Assembly (NCBI RefSeq): GCF_004571025.1
Contig: NZ_SPQT01000015.1
Coordinates: 1 to 64,000 of the forward strand
Direction of reading: 5' to 3'
DNA from: Bradyrhizobium niftali
GTDB lineage: Bacteria; Pseudomonadota; Alphaproteobacteria; Rhizobiales; Xanthobacteraceae
DNA: 64,000 nt
Shown: piece after piece, positions 37,340 to 45,227 of the stretch
Position numbering within the stretch: position 1 is the stretch's first letter
Layout: every line of letters starts with the position of its first letter
Program-made: the position numbers and the translations under genes
The notes under the pieces: generated by a model
Told to the model about the DNA's origin: nothing
What the model saw: the letters and a program-made list of their open reading frames with translations, nothing else
Databases searched by the model: none

Positions 37340-37488
37340 GCGGCCACTCCCCTGGTCATGTCTGGTTCGGGACACGAAAGAAGGAACGGGCAGGTTCGGG
37401 CGTCGCCGCCTGGCCGGATGCAGGCGAACGCCATCAGGACCGCGAGCAAGGGCGCGATGACGTCCAGTCCCCCGAGATCCGTCACCAT
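37336..37488 (-). CDS. Possible 50-residue membrane protein upstream of the methyltransferase
   Basis: MVTDLGGLDVIAPLLAVLMA starts a 50-residue frame with one hydrophobic segment (VIAPLLAVLMAFACI) that ends in a TGA overlapping the methyltransferase ATG (37336-37339). That ATGA arrangement is the main support, as it could couple translation. I recognise no family, and the upstream region has no obvious ribosome-binding site. It may equally be chance. Confidence 0.35.
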   Translation of the reverse strand: MVTDLGGLDVIAPLLAVLMAFACIRPGGDARTCPFLLSCPEPDMTRGVAA

Positions 37489-37659
37489 GCAAAAAATCCG
37501 ACCTAAACCTGCGGAATGCCGAAGTTTTGCAAAATAAGTCCTTATCAAAGCGCGGCTTCGGCTTTGGGTTCCGGAAGCTCTCCGCGAAATCGGCGCATCC
37601 GGCGCTTTTTTTGGGCCGGCGCTGTGCCATAGTGCGCACCGCAATCAAGTTCGTAACGG

Positions 37660-38688
37660 ATGACACCGGCCATGCCGTCTGGCGCCTCGCCCCGCTCCCC
37701 CATGGACATCGAATACACCAAGCTATCCTCGCCCAGCGTCTTCCTGGTGCGGATGCTGGTCTTCCTGGTGCTGTGCACGCTGGTCGGCGTGGTGCTCTAC
37801 AAGCAGATCATCCAGGCTTTCTTCGCCAATCCGGGCCTCAATGCCCTGATCGGGGCGGTACTGTTCATCGGCATCGTGCTGGCCTTCCGCCAGGTCATCC
37901 GGCTCTATCCCGAGGTCTCCTGGGTCAACAATTTCCGCATCGCCGATCCCGGCCTCGCCCCTGCCCGGCACCCAAAACTGCTGGCACCGATGGCGATGAT
38001 CCTGGGCGGCGAGCGCACCGGGCGGATGTCGATCACCCAGACCACGATGCGGCACCTGCTCGATTCGATCGCGACCCGCCTGGACGAGGCCCGGGACATC
38101 TCCCGCTACATGACCGGCCTGCTCGTCTTCCTCGGCCTGCTCGGCACCTTCTGGGGCCTGATCGAGACGGTCGGCTCGGTCGGCAAGGTGATCGACGGGC
38201 TCAAGGTCGGCGGCGATTCCGGCGCCCTGTTCGACACGCTGAAGGAGGGCCTCGCCGCCCCGCTCGGCGGCATGGGCATCTCGTTCTCCAGCTCGCTGTT
38301 CGGCCTCGCCGGCTCGCTGATCCTCGGCTTCCTCGACCTGCAATCGAGCCAGGCCCAGAACCGCTTCTACACCGACCTCGAAGACTGGCTCGCCACCACC
38401 GTGCGCGAATACGGCCGAGGCGATGTGACCGTGGCCGCCGGCGGCGGTGTTGCCAGCGGCGAGCTGCAGGCCGCCGTCGAGCGGCTGCGCTCCGTGCTCG
38501 AGGAGGGCAGCTCCAGCCGCGGCACCACGGCGGCGATGGCAAGCCTTGCCGAAGCCATCCAGGCGCTGGTCTCGCACATGCGCACCGAGCAGCAGATGAT
38601 CCGCGAATGGGCCGACGGCCAGGGCGAGCAGAACCGCGAGATCCGGCGCCTCCTCGAGCGGCTCGCGCGCCAGCCCGAGAAGGGTTAG
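37660..38688 (+). CDS. MotA/TolQ/ExbB-type proton channel protein
   Basis: A 342-residue membrane protein. Three or four helices are seen: FLVRMLVFLVLCTLVGVVLY, LIGAVLFIGIVLAFRQVI, YMTGLLVFLGLLGTFWGLIE and GMGISFSSSLFGLAGSLILG. The last two match the conserved pore helices of MotA/TolQ/ExbB proteins. The cytoplasmic C-terminal part is a long helix. Together with the next gene (5 bp away) it should form a proton-driven stator. No flagellar, tol or tonB gene is adjacent, so its function is likely envelope-related rather than motility; this is inference. A GTG or ATG at 37702 would also be plausible as start (MDIEYTKLSS). Confidence 0.85.
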   Translation: MTPAMPSGASPRSPMDIEYTKLSSPSVFLVRMLVFLVLCTLVGVVLYKQIIQAFFANPGLNALIGAVLFIGIVLAFRQVIRLYPEVSWVNNFRIADPGLAPARHPKLLAPMAMILGGERTGRMSITQTTMRHLLDSIATRLDEARDISRYMTGLLVFLGLLGTFWGLIETVGSVGKVIDGLKVGGDSGALFDTLKEGLAAPLGGMGISFSSSLFGLAGSLILGFLDLQSSQAQNRFYTDLEDWLATTVREYGRGDVTVAAGGGVASGELQAAVERLRSVLEEGSSSRGTTAAMASLAEAIQALVSHMRTEQQMIREWADGQGEQNREIRRLLERLARQPEKG

Positions 38689-38692
38689 CGAC

Positions 38693-39721
38693 ATGGCTCT
38701 AGCGCGCGGCCGCCGCAGCGACGGCGCCTTCAACTACTGGCCCGGCTTCGTCGACGCGCTGTCGACGCTGGTGCTGTCGATCGTATTCCTGCTGTCGGTG
38801 TTCTTGGTCGTGCAGTTCTTCCTGTCGCAGGAAGTGACCGGCAAGGACAAGGCGCTGGAGCAGCTCAACGCCAAGATCGCGCAGCTCAACGAGCTATTGT
38901 CGCTGGAGAAGCTCGGCAAGCTCACGCTCGACGACCAGGTCTCGCAATTGAAGGCCGGCCTCGCCTCGGCGGAGTCCGAGCGCGACCGCATCAAGGGCCT
39001 CTATGACGGCCTGGCTGCCGCCGGCAACGACGCGCAGGGCAAGTCCACCGAGCTTGGCAAGGCGCTGGACTCGGAGAAGGCGGTCTCGGCGCGGGCGCTG
39101 GCGCAGATCGAGGTGCTGAACCAGCAGATCAGCGCGCTGCGGCGGCAGCTCGCGGCGCTGGAAGAGGCCCTCGATGCCAGCGAGAAGCGCGACAAGGAAT
39201 CGCAGAACCGGATCGCCGATCTGGGGTCTCGCTTGAATGTCGCGCTGGCGCAGCGCGTGCAGGAATTGTCGCGGTACCGCTCGGAATTCTTCGGCCGCCT
39301 GCGCGCCATCCTCGGCAACCGCCCCGACATCCGCGTCGTCGGCGACCGCTTCGTGTTCCAGTCCGAAGTCTTCTTCGACACCGGCCAGGCGACGCTCCTG
39401 CCGGAGGGCCGCGCCGAGCTCGACACCGTGGCGAACGCGCTGATCGAGCTCGACAAGAAGATCCCGGCCGAGATCGCCTGGGTGCTGCGCGTCGACGGCC
39501 ATACCGACGTGCGCCCGGTGAGCGGCGCGAACTTCAAGTCGAACTGGGACCTGTCCGCGGCGCGCGCGATCTCGGTGGTGCAGTACCTGATCTCGCTCGG
39601 CGTGCCGGCCCAGCGCCTCGTCGCCGCCGGCTTCGGCGAATTCCAGCCGCTCGACACCGCCAACACGGAGGACGCCTACAAGCGCAACCGCCGCATCGAG
39701 CTGAAGCTGACGGAGCGGTAG
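38693..39721 (+). CDS. MotB/OmpA-type peptidoglycan-binding stator partner
   Basis: A 342-residue protein with one N-terminal membrane helix. WPGFVDALSTLVLSIVFLLS places an Asp at the start of the helix, where MotB/TolR/ExbD have their proton-carrying Asp. A long coiled coil (about residues 50-170) spans the periplasm and an OmpA-like peptidoglycan-binding domain closes the chain: FFDTGQATLLPEGRAELDTV, RVDGHTDVRPVSG and ERNRRIE-like YKRNRRIELKL. The pair with the ExbB-like protein is widespread in Rhizobiales. The coiled coil between channel and peptidoglycan domain is longer than in MotB. The stop overlaps the next gene's GTG by one base. Confidence 0.88.
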   Translation: MALARGRRSDGAFNYWPGFVDALSTLVLSIVFLLSVFLVVQFFLSQEVTGKDKALEQLNAKIAQLNELLSLEKLGKLTLDDQVSQLKAGLASAESERDRIKGLYDGLAAAGNDAQGKSTELGKALDSEKAVSARALAQIEVLNQQISALRRQLAALEEALDASEKRDKESQNRIADLGSRLNVALAQRVQELSRYRSEFFGRLRAILGNRPDIRVVGDRFVFQSEVFFDTGQATLLPEGRAELDTVANALIELDKKIPAEIAWVLRVDGHTDVRPVSGANFKSNWDLSAARAISVVQYLISLGVPAQRLVAAGFGEFQPLDTANTEDAYKRNRRIELKLTER

Positions 39722-40167
39722 TGAGCGCCCTCCACCTCCGCCCCTACCGCCCCGAGGACGAAGCCGCCGCCATCGACCTTTGGCATCGCACCTGGCAGCA
39801 GGCCTATCCGCAGATCGACTTCGCCGCGCGGCTGGACTGGTGGCGCGAGCGCTGGCGCAGGGATCTGGTGCCGAAGGCCTCGATCGTGGTTGCGGAGGCG
39901 GACGGCGCGCTGACCGGCTTCGTCACCATCGACGGCGAGGGCTATCTCGACCAGCTCGTGGTCGATCCCGCGCATTGGGGCTCGGATGCGGCGAGGCTGC
40001 TGGTGGACGAGGCCAAGCGCCTGTCACCTTCAGGCGTCACGTTGCTGGTCAACAAGGACAACGCCCGCGCCATCCGCTTCTACGAGCGCAACGGCTTTGC
40101 CCATGCCGGCGACGATTTGAATCCGACCTCGGGACGGCCGGTGCTGAAGATGGTGTGGAGGCCGTAG
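39721..40167 (+). CDS. GNAT-family N-acetyltransferase
   Basis: A 148-residue acetyltransferase starting with GTG, whose first base is the last base of the preceding stop (TAGTG). It begins with LHLRPYRPEDEAAAIDLWHR, contains the central YLDQLVVDPAHWGSDAARLL and the acetyl-CoA end VNKDNARAIRFYERNGF. The usual R/QxxGxG/A loop is replaced by HWGSDA, a moderate variant. The tight coupling to the stator pair suggests shared regulation. The substrate is unknown. Confidence 0.88.
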   Translation: MSALHLRPYRPEDEAAAIDLWHRTWQQAYPQIDFAARLDWWRERWRRDLVPKASIVVAEADGALTGFVTIDGEGYLDQLVVDPAHWGSDAARLLVDEAKRLSPSGVTLLVNKDNARAIRFYERNGFAHAGDDLNPTSGRPVLKMVWRP

Positions 40168-40193
40168 AGCTTTGCTGCCCACCCCACCCTCCG

Positions 40194-40296
40194 CTGTCAT
40201 GCCCCGGCTTGACCGGGGCATCCAGTACGCCGCGGCTTATCGGTTGATCACTATCGTCTCGGAGTACTGGATTCCCCGCCTTCGCGGGGAATGACA
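40194..40296. repeat. Palindromic intergenic repeat, family B (copy 4)
   Basis: GTCATGCCCCGGCTTGACCG, then ATCCAGTACGCCGCGGC, and later GGAGTACTGGATTCCCC and CGCGGGGAATGACA. It lies in the convergent gap between the GNAT gene and the ABC exporter. Confidence 0.75.
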
Positions 40297-40323
40297 CCGG
40301 AAATGAGGCTGCGCTCAGCGCCC

Positions 40324-42174
40324 TCACGCCCCCTCGAACTGCAGCCTCGCCAGCCTCGCATAGAGCCCGTTCGCAGCCACGAGCTCGGCATGCGTGCCCT
40401 GCTCGACGATCTTGCCGTGGTCCATCACCAGGATGCGGTCGCAGGACAGCACGGTGGCGAGGCGGTGCGCGATCACCAGCGTGGTGCGGTGGCGCATCAG
40501 CTCTTCCAGCGCGGTCTGCACCAGCGTCTCGCTTTCGGCATCGAGTGCGGAAGTCGCTTCATCCAGCAGCAGCAGCGGCGCGTCGCGCAGGATCGCGCGC
40601 GCGATCGCGATGCGCTGGCGCTGACCGCCGGAGAGAGTCACGCCGCGCTCGCCGAGCGGGGTGTCGAAGCCTTCCGGCAGACGGCGGATGAACTCGGTGG
40701 CGTGCGCGAGCTCGGCGGCGCGCTCGACCTCGGCATCGGTCGCATCGGGCCGGCCGAAGCGGATGTTCTCGCGGGCACTCGCGGCGAACACGTTCGATTC
40801 CTGCGGCACCAGCGCGATGCGGGAACGGAAATCACGGGGATCGGCCGACCTGACCGGCACGCCGTCGAGCGAGATCGTGCCGCTGCGCGGATCGTAGAAG
40901 CGCAGCAGCAGATGAAAGATCGTGCTCTTGCCGGCACCGGACGGACCGACGATCGCGACCTTCTCGCCGGGGCGCACGGTGAACGACACGGCGTCGAGCA
41001 CCTTGGCGTCGAGCCGTGCCGGATAGGCGAAGCTGACCTGGTCGAACCCGACCTCGCCGCGCGCCGGCACCGGCAGCGCGCGCGGGGTCGCGGGCGCCTT
41101 GATGTCGGGCTGCACATGCAGGATCTCGAACAGGCGCTCGGCAGCGCCGGACGCCGCCGAGACCTCGCCCCAGACCTCGCTGAGCTGGCCGAGGCCGGCG
41201 GCCGCGAACGCGGCATAGAGCACGAACTGGCCTAGCCGGCCCGGCGAGATCGCGCCGGTGAGCACGTCATGCGAGCCGATCCAGAGGATCGCGACCACGC
41301 TTGCGAACACGATGAAGATGATGATGGCGGTGAGCACGGCGCGCGCCTGTGTCGAGGTGCGCGCGGCCTCATAGGCCTGCTCGACTTCGCCGCCGAACCG
41401 CTTCTCGGCAAACCGCTCGCTGGTATAGGCCTGCACGGTGCGGATCGCGCCGACCAATTCGCCCGCATAGGCGGAGGCCTCGGCCAGCGTGTCCTGCGCA
41501 TTGCGCGACAGACGCCGCACCCAGCGCCCGAAGGCGACCAGCGGCAGCACGATCAGGGGAATGGCCAGCAGCACGAAGCCCGACAGCTTCGGGCTGGTGA
41601 TCACCATCATCGCCGCGGCGCCGAAGAACATCATCAGGTTGCGCAGCGCGATCGACACCGAGGCGCCGACGGCGGATTTGATTTGGGTGGTGTCGGCGGT
41701 GAGCCGCGAGATCAATTCGCCGCTGCGCGCCGAATCGAAGAAGGCGGGCGAGAGCGACAGCAGATGGGCGAAGACGTCGCGCCTGAGGTCGGCGACGATG
41801 CGCTCGCCGATCGTCATCACGAGGTAGTAGCGCGCAGCGCTCGCCAGCGCGAGCACGGCGACGACCGCGATCATCACCGAGAAGTAGCTGTTGATCAGCT
41901 CGATGCCCTCAGGCGTCAGGCCGAAATCGATCATCCGGCGCACCGCGACCGGCACCAGCAGCGTGGTCAACGCGGCGATCGTGAGCGCGACGAAGGCCAG
42001 CGCGGCCCGGCCCCGATAGCGGGCCACATAGGGCGCGAGCGCCAGCAGCGGCCGCAGCTTGGCGCGGCCCTTGGCGGGCTGCTCGATCAGCTCGGCTTCG
42101 ATGGACGGGGCCTCAGGCGGCGAGGCATCGCGCTCGTCGCGGTACTGGTCGTCAAGCCGTTCCACAGCGCTCAT
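40324..42174 (-). CDS. ABC exporter, fused permease and ATPase (MsbA-like)
   Basis: A 616-residue half-transporter with an N-terminal six-helix domain (about residues 50-340) and a C-terminal ATPase. The ATPase has Walker A GPSGAGKSTI, signature LSGGQRQRIAIARAIL, Walker B LLLLDEATSALD and the H-loop LVIAHRLATV. Helix examples are AALAFVALTIAALTTLLVPV and YFSVMIAVVAVLALASAARY. It should act as a homodimer exporting a lipid or hydrophobic compound from the inner membrane. The start MSAVERLDDQ is preferred to a Met eleven codons upstream. A single gene; no partner is seen. Confidence 0.92.
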   Translation of the reverse strand: MSAVERLDDQYRDERDASPPEAPSIEAELIEQPAKGRAKLRPLLALAPYVARYRGRAALAFVALTIAALTTLLVPVAVRRMIDFGLTPEGIELINSYFSVMIAVVAVLALASAARYYLVMTIGERIVADLRRDVFAHLLSLSPAFFDSARSGELISRLTADTTQIKSAVGASVSIALRNLMMFFGAAAMMVITSPKLSGFVLLAIPLIVLPLVAFGRWVRRLSRNAQDTLAEASAYAGELVGAIRTVQAYTSERFAEKRFGGEVEQAYEAARTSTQARAVLTAIIIFIVFASVVAILWIGSHDVLTGAISPGRLGQFVLYAAFAAAGLGQLSEVWGEVSAASGAAERLFEILHVQPDIKAPATPRALPVPARGEVGFDQVSFAYPARLDAKVLDAVSFTVRPGEKVAIVGPSGAGKSTIFHLLLRFYDPRSGTISLDGVPVRSADPRDFRSRIALVPQESNVFAASARENIRFGRPDATDAEVERAAELAHATEFIRRLPEGFDTPLGERGVTLSGGQRQRIAIARAILRDAPLLLLDEATSALDAESETLVQTALEELMRHRTTLVIAHRLATVLSCDRILVMDHGKIVEQGTHAELVAANGLYARLARLQFEGA

Positions 42175-42284
42175 GAGATCGGACCCAGGGAGACAGATGT
42201 GATCCACATAGGCCGGTGCGGGGGGAGTGGCAAATCCGGGATGTCCCTTAGGGGGCGGCCCGCTTCTCCTTCGCCCACAATGGC

Positions 42285-42313
42285 TTGTTTTGAAGGGTCC
42301 TGTGGGGTATAGA
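42285..42313 (+). promoter_or_regulatory. Predicted promoter for rpmE
   Basis: TTGTTT (42285-42290) and TATAGA (42308-42313) are 17 bp apart, about 64 bp before the rpmE start. The match and position are good for a housekeeping promoter. Confidence 0.55.
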
Positions 42314-42376
42314 GCCGGCCAAATCCGTCATTCGATAGCCACTCAAGCAAGGCGCCGGTCGCCCCAGGGAATTGCC

Positions 42377-42604
42377 ATGAAAGCCGAAATTCATCCGAAT
42401 TATCATACGATTAAGGTCGTGATGACCGACGGAACCGAGTACCTGACCCGCTCGACCTGGGGCAAGGAAGGCGACACTTTGAACCTCGACATCGACCCGA
42501 AGTCGCACCCGGCCTGGACCGGCGGCAACGCCCAGATCATGGACCGCGGCGGCCGCGTCTCGCGCTTCCAGAAGAAGTTCTCGGGCTTCCTCAAGAAGGA
42601 TTGA
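42377..42604 (+). CDS. rpmE: 50S ribosomal protein L31
   Basis: A 75-residue ribosomal protein that bridges the subunits. It reads MKAEIHPNYHTIKVVMTDGT, with HPAWTGGNAQIMDRGGRVSR in the middle. There is no Cys at all, so this is the zinc-independent (C-minus) form of L31. The frame is open from 42227, but the ATG at 42377 is the family start. It is a single-gene unit with a promoter in front and an intrinsic terminator behind. Confidence 0.95.
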   Translation: MKAEIHPNYHTIKVVMTDGTEYLTRSTWGKEGDTLNLDIDPKSHPAWTGGNAQIMDRGGRVSRFQKKFSGFLKKD

Positions 42605-42630
42605 TCCGGCCGTTTCGGCCGCGACGAAAA

Positions 42631-42663
42631 ACGCCCCCGGGAAACCGGGGGCGTTTTTGTTTT
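42631..42663 (+). terminator. Intrinsic terminator of rpmE
   Basis: ACGCCCCCGG, a GAAA loop and CCGGGGGCGT form a perfect ten-base-pair stem followed by TTTTGTTTT. It begins 27 bp after the rpmE stop. Confidence 0.9.
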
Positions 42664-42668
42664 GGGGG

Positions 42669-42768
42669 CGTCATTCCGGGACGCGCCTCTTGGCGCGGGC
42701 CCGGAATCCATACTCCCGATCGTGGTTATGGATTCCGGTCGCGACTTCGTCGCGCCCCGGAATGACGG
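42669..42768. repeat. Palindromic intergenic repeat, family E (copy 2)
   Basis: CGTCATTCCGGGACGCGCC and GCGCCCCGGAATGACG outer arms, with GGCCCGGAATCCATACTCCC and GTTATGGATTCCGGTC inside. It lies in the convergent gap between rpmE and the RcdA homologue. Confidence 0.75.
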
Positions 42769-42786
42769 CTGTGGTTGCCGATCGTC

Positions 42787-43296
42787 TTACCGCTCGAACG
42801 CGGCCTTCAGCGCATTGAGGTGCGGCACCAGCGGGTTGCCGATCGCGATGTGCTCGGCCGGCGGAGTGTGGATGGTGGTGTCGAGGCGGCGCACGCGGGT
42901 CTGCAGGCTCATCGAGCGGTGGATCAAATCCTGCAGCTGCAAGGGCAGCTTCTCGATGGTGTCGGCGGGGCCGGGATCGGCCGCGGTGAGCTTGACCTTG
43001 GTCTTCTCGCGGTTGGCCTGGACCAGCGTCATCTCGCCTTCCTTCACCGCGCGGTGCAGCAGCAGCCAGGAGGCGAGCTGCATCAGGCGGGTGGTCAGGC
43101 GCATGCTCTCGGTCGCGTAGGTGAGGCTGACGGCGCGATCGAGCGCCTTGGCCTCGGTGCGGCCGGCACCGTCGAGATAGGCGGCGGTCTCTTCGACGAG
43201 GTCCATGCCCTCGCGGAACAGCGTGCCGAACGCCGCAGAATTGGTGAACCGCTCGCTGAGTTGAACGAGAGCGCCGTCGGCCTGCAAACGTTCCAT
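42787..43296 (-). CDS. RcdA-like protein (DUF1465)
   Basis: A 169-residue all-helical protein of the DUF1465 family, to which the Caulobacter protease adaptor RcdA belongs. Marks are FTNSAAFGTLFREGMDLVEE, AVSLTYATESMRLTTRLMQL and ASWLLLHRAVKEGEMTL. In Caulobacter RcdA delivers CtrA and other substrates to ClpXP together with CpdR and PopA. Whether the rhizobial member does the same is not shown by sequence. It is transcribed away from the DUF1192 gene's terminator region. A long non-coding stretch precedes it. Confidence 0.88.
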   Translation of the reverse strand: MERLQADGALVQLSERFTNSAAFGTLFREGMDLVEETAAYLDGAGRTEAKALDRAVSLTYATESMRLTTRLMQLASWLLLHRAVKEGEMTLVQANREKTKVKLTAADPGPADTIEKLPLQLQDLIHRSMSLQTRVRRLDTTIHTPPAEHIAIGNPLVPHLNALKAAFER

Positions 43297-43446
43297 GGTT
43301 AACGCCCCTTACGCAACTGTTTACCTGTCCGGCTTTGCGCCGGCTTATGATGAACAAATCATTGCGCGGGCGGGACGCGGAGTCCAGCGACAAGCACGGA
43401 TATGGTTTCCGCGGGTCTTTCCTCGGAATTCAACCGCAACGAGACG

Positions 43447-43475
43447 CAAAAAAGAGCCGCCGGAAGACCGGCGGC
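43447..43475 (-). terminator. Intrinsic terminator (minus strand)
   Basis: Stem GCCGCCGG, loop TCTT, CCGGCGGC, then TCTTTTTTG, read on the minus strand. It ends either the candidate small RNA or the DUF1192 transcript and protects the RcdA gene from read-through. Confidence 0.85.
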
Positions 43476-43545
43476 TTTGAAAGTTGATAACAGGGAGGCG
43501 TCAAACAGAGTGGACAGGAGCCACTCGGTGTCCAAACGAGGACAG
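43447..43545 (-). ncRNA. Candidate small RNA with a C-rich anti-Shine-Dalgarno stretch
   Basis: On the minus strand this stretch folds into three hairpins: TGTCC/GGACA with a six-base loop, GAGTGG/CCACTC, and a terminator stem GCCGCCGG/CCGGCGGC followed by TCTTTTTTG. Between the second and third lies GACGCCTCCCTGTTATC, whose CCTCCC could pair with ribosome-binding sites. About ten bases upstream of the estimated 5' end, TTTACG and TTTATG (18 bp apart) could be a promoter. It could instead be the 3' end of the DUF1192 transcript. Ends are estimates. No name is assigned because I cannot match it to a described RNA. Confidence 0.45.
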
Positions 43546-43658
43546 TTCCAGTCATAAACCCGAAAGCTTAATCGACCGTAAACGAACTAATTTTTTGAGA
43601 TTTCGTTAGCCATGTCGGTCAGTGGCCGAGAGCACTGCGGAACAAACTCTCCCCGCGG

Positions 43659-43780
43659 GTCGTCCCGGCGAAGGCCGGGACCCATAACCACAGGGAGGAA
43701 TCGTCGCACGAGCTGGTAACTCCGAGTCTTCGCCAAACTGCTTGCACGGAGTATGGGTCCCGGCCTTCGCCGGGACGACA
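43659..43780. repeat. Palindromic intergenic repeat, family C (copy 2)
   Basis: GTCGTCCCGGCGAAGGCCGG and CCGGCCTTCGCCGGGACGAC are perfect complements at the two ends, with ACCCATAACCACAGGGAGG and GAGTATGGGTC inside. It lies just after the DUF1192 stop. The gap 43297-43784 holds this element, the candidate small RNA and no protein gene. Confidence 0.8.
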
Positions 43781-43784
43781 ACGG

Positions 43785-43976
43785 CTACGACTTGAAAATA
43801 CTGTTCGCCGCATCGCGCGAGGCGCGCTTCTTCGCGGCAGCTTCTTCCAGCCTTGCGATCTCGGTCTTGAGCAGGGCGACGCGCTCGGTCAGTTCCTCCA
43901 CGGACAACAGTGAGAGATCCTGTCCGATTTCATGCGTGATCTTCTTGCGCGGGCGGTCGTCGTCTTCCGTCGGCAT
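43785..43976 (-). CDS. DUF1192-family small coiled-coil protein
   Basis: A 63-residue protein: an acidic head MPTEDDDRPRKKITHEIGQD, then the family core LSLLSVEELTERVALLKTEI and RLEEAAAKKRASRDAANSIF. The core is predicted to be a coiled coil. The family is found throughout Rhizobiales, often near DUF1465 (RcdA) as here, but no function is known. The start at 43976 is chosen because family members begin here; the frame is open ten codons further. It is divergent from the quinone oxidoreductase gene. Confidence 0.85.
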   Translation of the reverse strand: MPTEDDDRPRKKITHEIGQDLSLLSVEELTERVALLKTEIARLEEAAAKKRASRDAANSIFKS

Positions 43977-44089
43977 GATCGTTCCTCCTGCGTTCGCTCC
44001 GGTCACACGGCTGAGGCGGTTGCCAGCTTGGACCGCGCTGGCTAAGCAATGGCCTCGTTTCCTCCCGTACCTTTGCTCAAGGACACATC

Positions 44090-45088
44090 ATGGACAAGCT
44101 GCCCGCGCAAATGACCGTGGTCGCCATCTCCAAGCCCGGCGGACCGGAGGTGCTGGTGCCGGAACAACGGGCGCTGCCGCAGCCCGGTCCCGACGAGATC
44201 CTGGTCAAGGTGCAGGCCGCCGGCGTCAACCGGCCCGACGTGGCGCAGCGCTCCGGCGCCTATCCGCCACCGCCCGGCGCCAGCGATCTGCCGGGCCTCG
44301 AGATAGCCGGTGAAGTCGTCGCCGTCGGCAGCAATGCCAAGCGGCACAAGATCGGCGACAAGGTGATGTCGCTGGTCGCCGGCGGGGGCTATGCGCAGTA
44401 CTGCATCGCCCAGGACGCCCAGGCGATGAGCGTGCCGCCGGCGCTGTCGATCAAGGAAGCCGGCGCATTGCCGGAAACCCTGATGACGGTTTGGCACAAC
44501 GTGTTCGAGCGCGGCGGCCTCAAGGCCGGCGAGACGCTGCTGATCCATGGCGGCTCCTCCGGCATCGGCACCATGGCGATCCAGCTTGCGAAAGCCTTTG
44601 GCGCGAAAGTGTTCGTCACCGTGGGATCGCAGGACAAGGTCGATGCCTGCCTCAAGCTCGGGGCCGACCGCGCCATCAACTACAAGACCGAAGACTTCGT
44701 CGCCGTGGTGAAGGCGGAGACCAACAATGCCGGCGTCAACCTGATCCTCGACATGGTCGCCGGCGAGTATGTGGACCGCAACTACGACGCCGCCGCGGTG
44801 GACGGCCGCATCGTCCAGATCGCGACCCTCAACGGCCCCAAGGTCAGCGTCAACATCGCCAAGGTCATGGTCAAGCGCCTGACCCATACCGGCTCGACGC
44901 TGCGCCCCCGTAGTAATGCGGACAAGGCGGCGATGGTGGCCGCGATCGAGGCGAAAGTTATGCCGCTTCTGCGCGAAGGCCGGGTCAAACCGGTGATGGA
45001 CAGCGCTTTCCCGCTGGAAAAGGCGGCCGATGCCCACCGGCGCATGGAGACGAGCGCACATATTGGCAAAATTGTGTTGGAGGCCTAG
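44090..45088 (+). CDS. NAD(P)H-quinone oxidoreductase, PIG3/zinc-free MDR family
   Basis: A 332-residue medium-chain reductase without the zinc-binding residues. It shows ISKPGGPEVLVPEQRALPQP, the GVNRPDVAQRSGAYPPPPGA substrate region, and the NADPH-binding LIHGGSSGIGTMAIQLAKAF. Family members reduce quinones or enones with NADPH. A CAAGGAC ribosome-binding site lies 8 bases before the ATG. The gene is divergent from DUF1192 and is followed by a c-di-GMP gene on the same strand after 139 bp. Confidence 0.93.
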   Translation: MDKLPAQMTVVAISKPGGPEVLVPEQRALPQPGPDEILVKVQAAGVNRPDVAQRSGAYPPPPGASDLPGLEIAGEVVAVGSNAKRHKIGDKVMSLVAGGGYAQYCIAQDAQAMSVPPALSIKEAGALPETLMTVWHNVFERGGLKAGETLLIHGGSSGIGTMAIQLAKAFGAKVFVTVGSQDKVDACLKLGADRAINYKTEDFVAVVKAETNNAGVNLILDMVAGEYVDRNYDAAAVDGRIVQIATLNGPKVSVNIAKVMVKRLTHTGSTLRPRSNADKAAMVAAIEAKVMPLLREGRVKPVMDSAFPLEKAADAHRRMETSAHIGKIVLEA

Positions 45089-45227
45089 GCCTCTGACCCA
45101 CAGGGCAAGGCGGAAACCCTTTGATTTTCCTCGCTTTCGTGGCATCTATCGCGACGCACCGAACCAATTCTGTCCGGTCTGAAATCGCCTTGCACACGAA
45201 GTTTGCGTCGAACGCGGAGAACTGACC

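Noticed and set aside
43587..43613. Eight-codon frame MANEISKN upstream of the candidate small RNA
   Set aside because: Too short and without a clear ribosome-binding site; no reason to call it a leader peptide.
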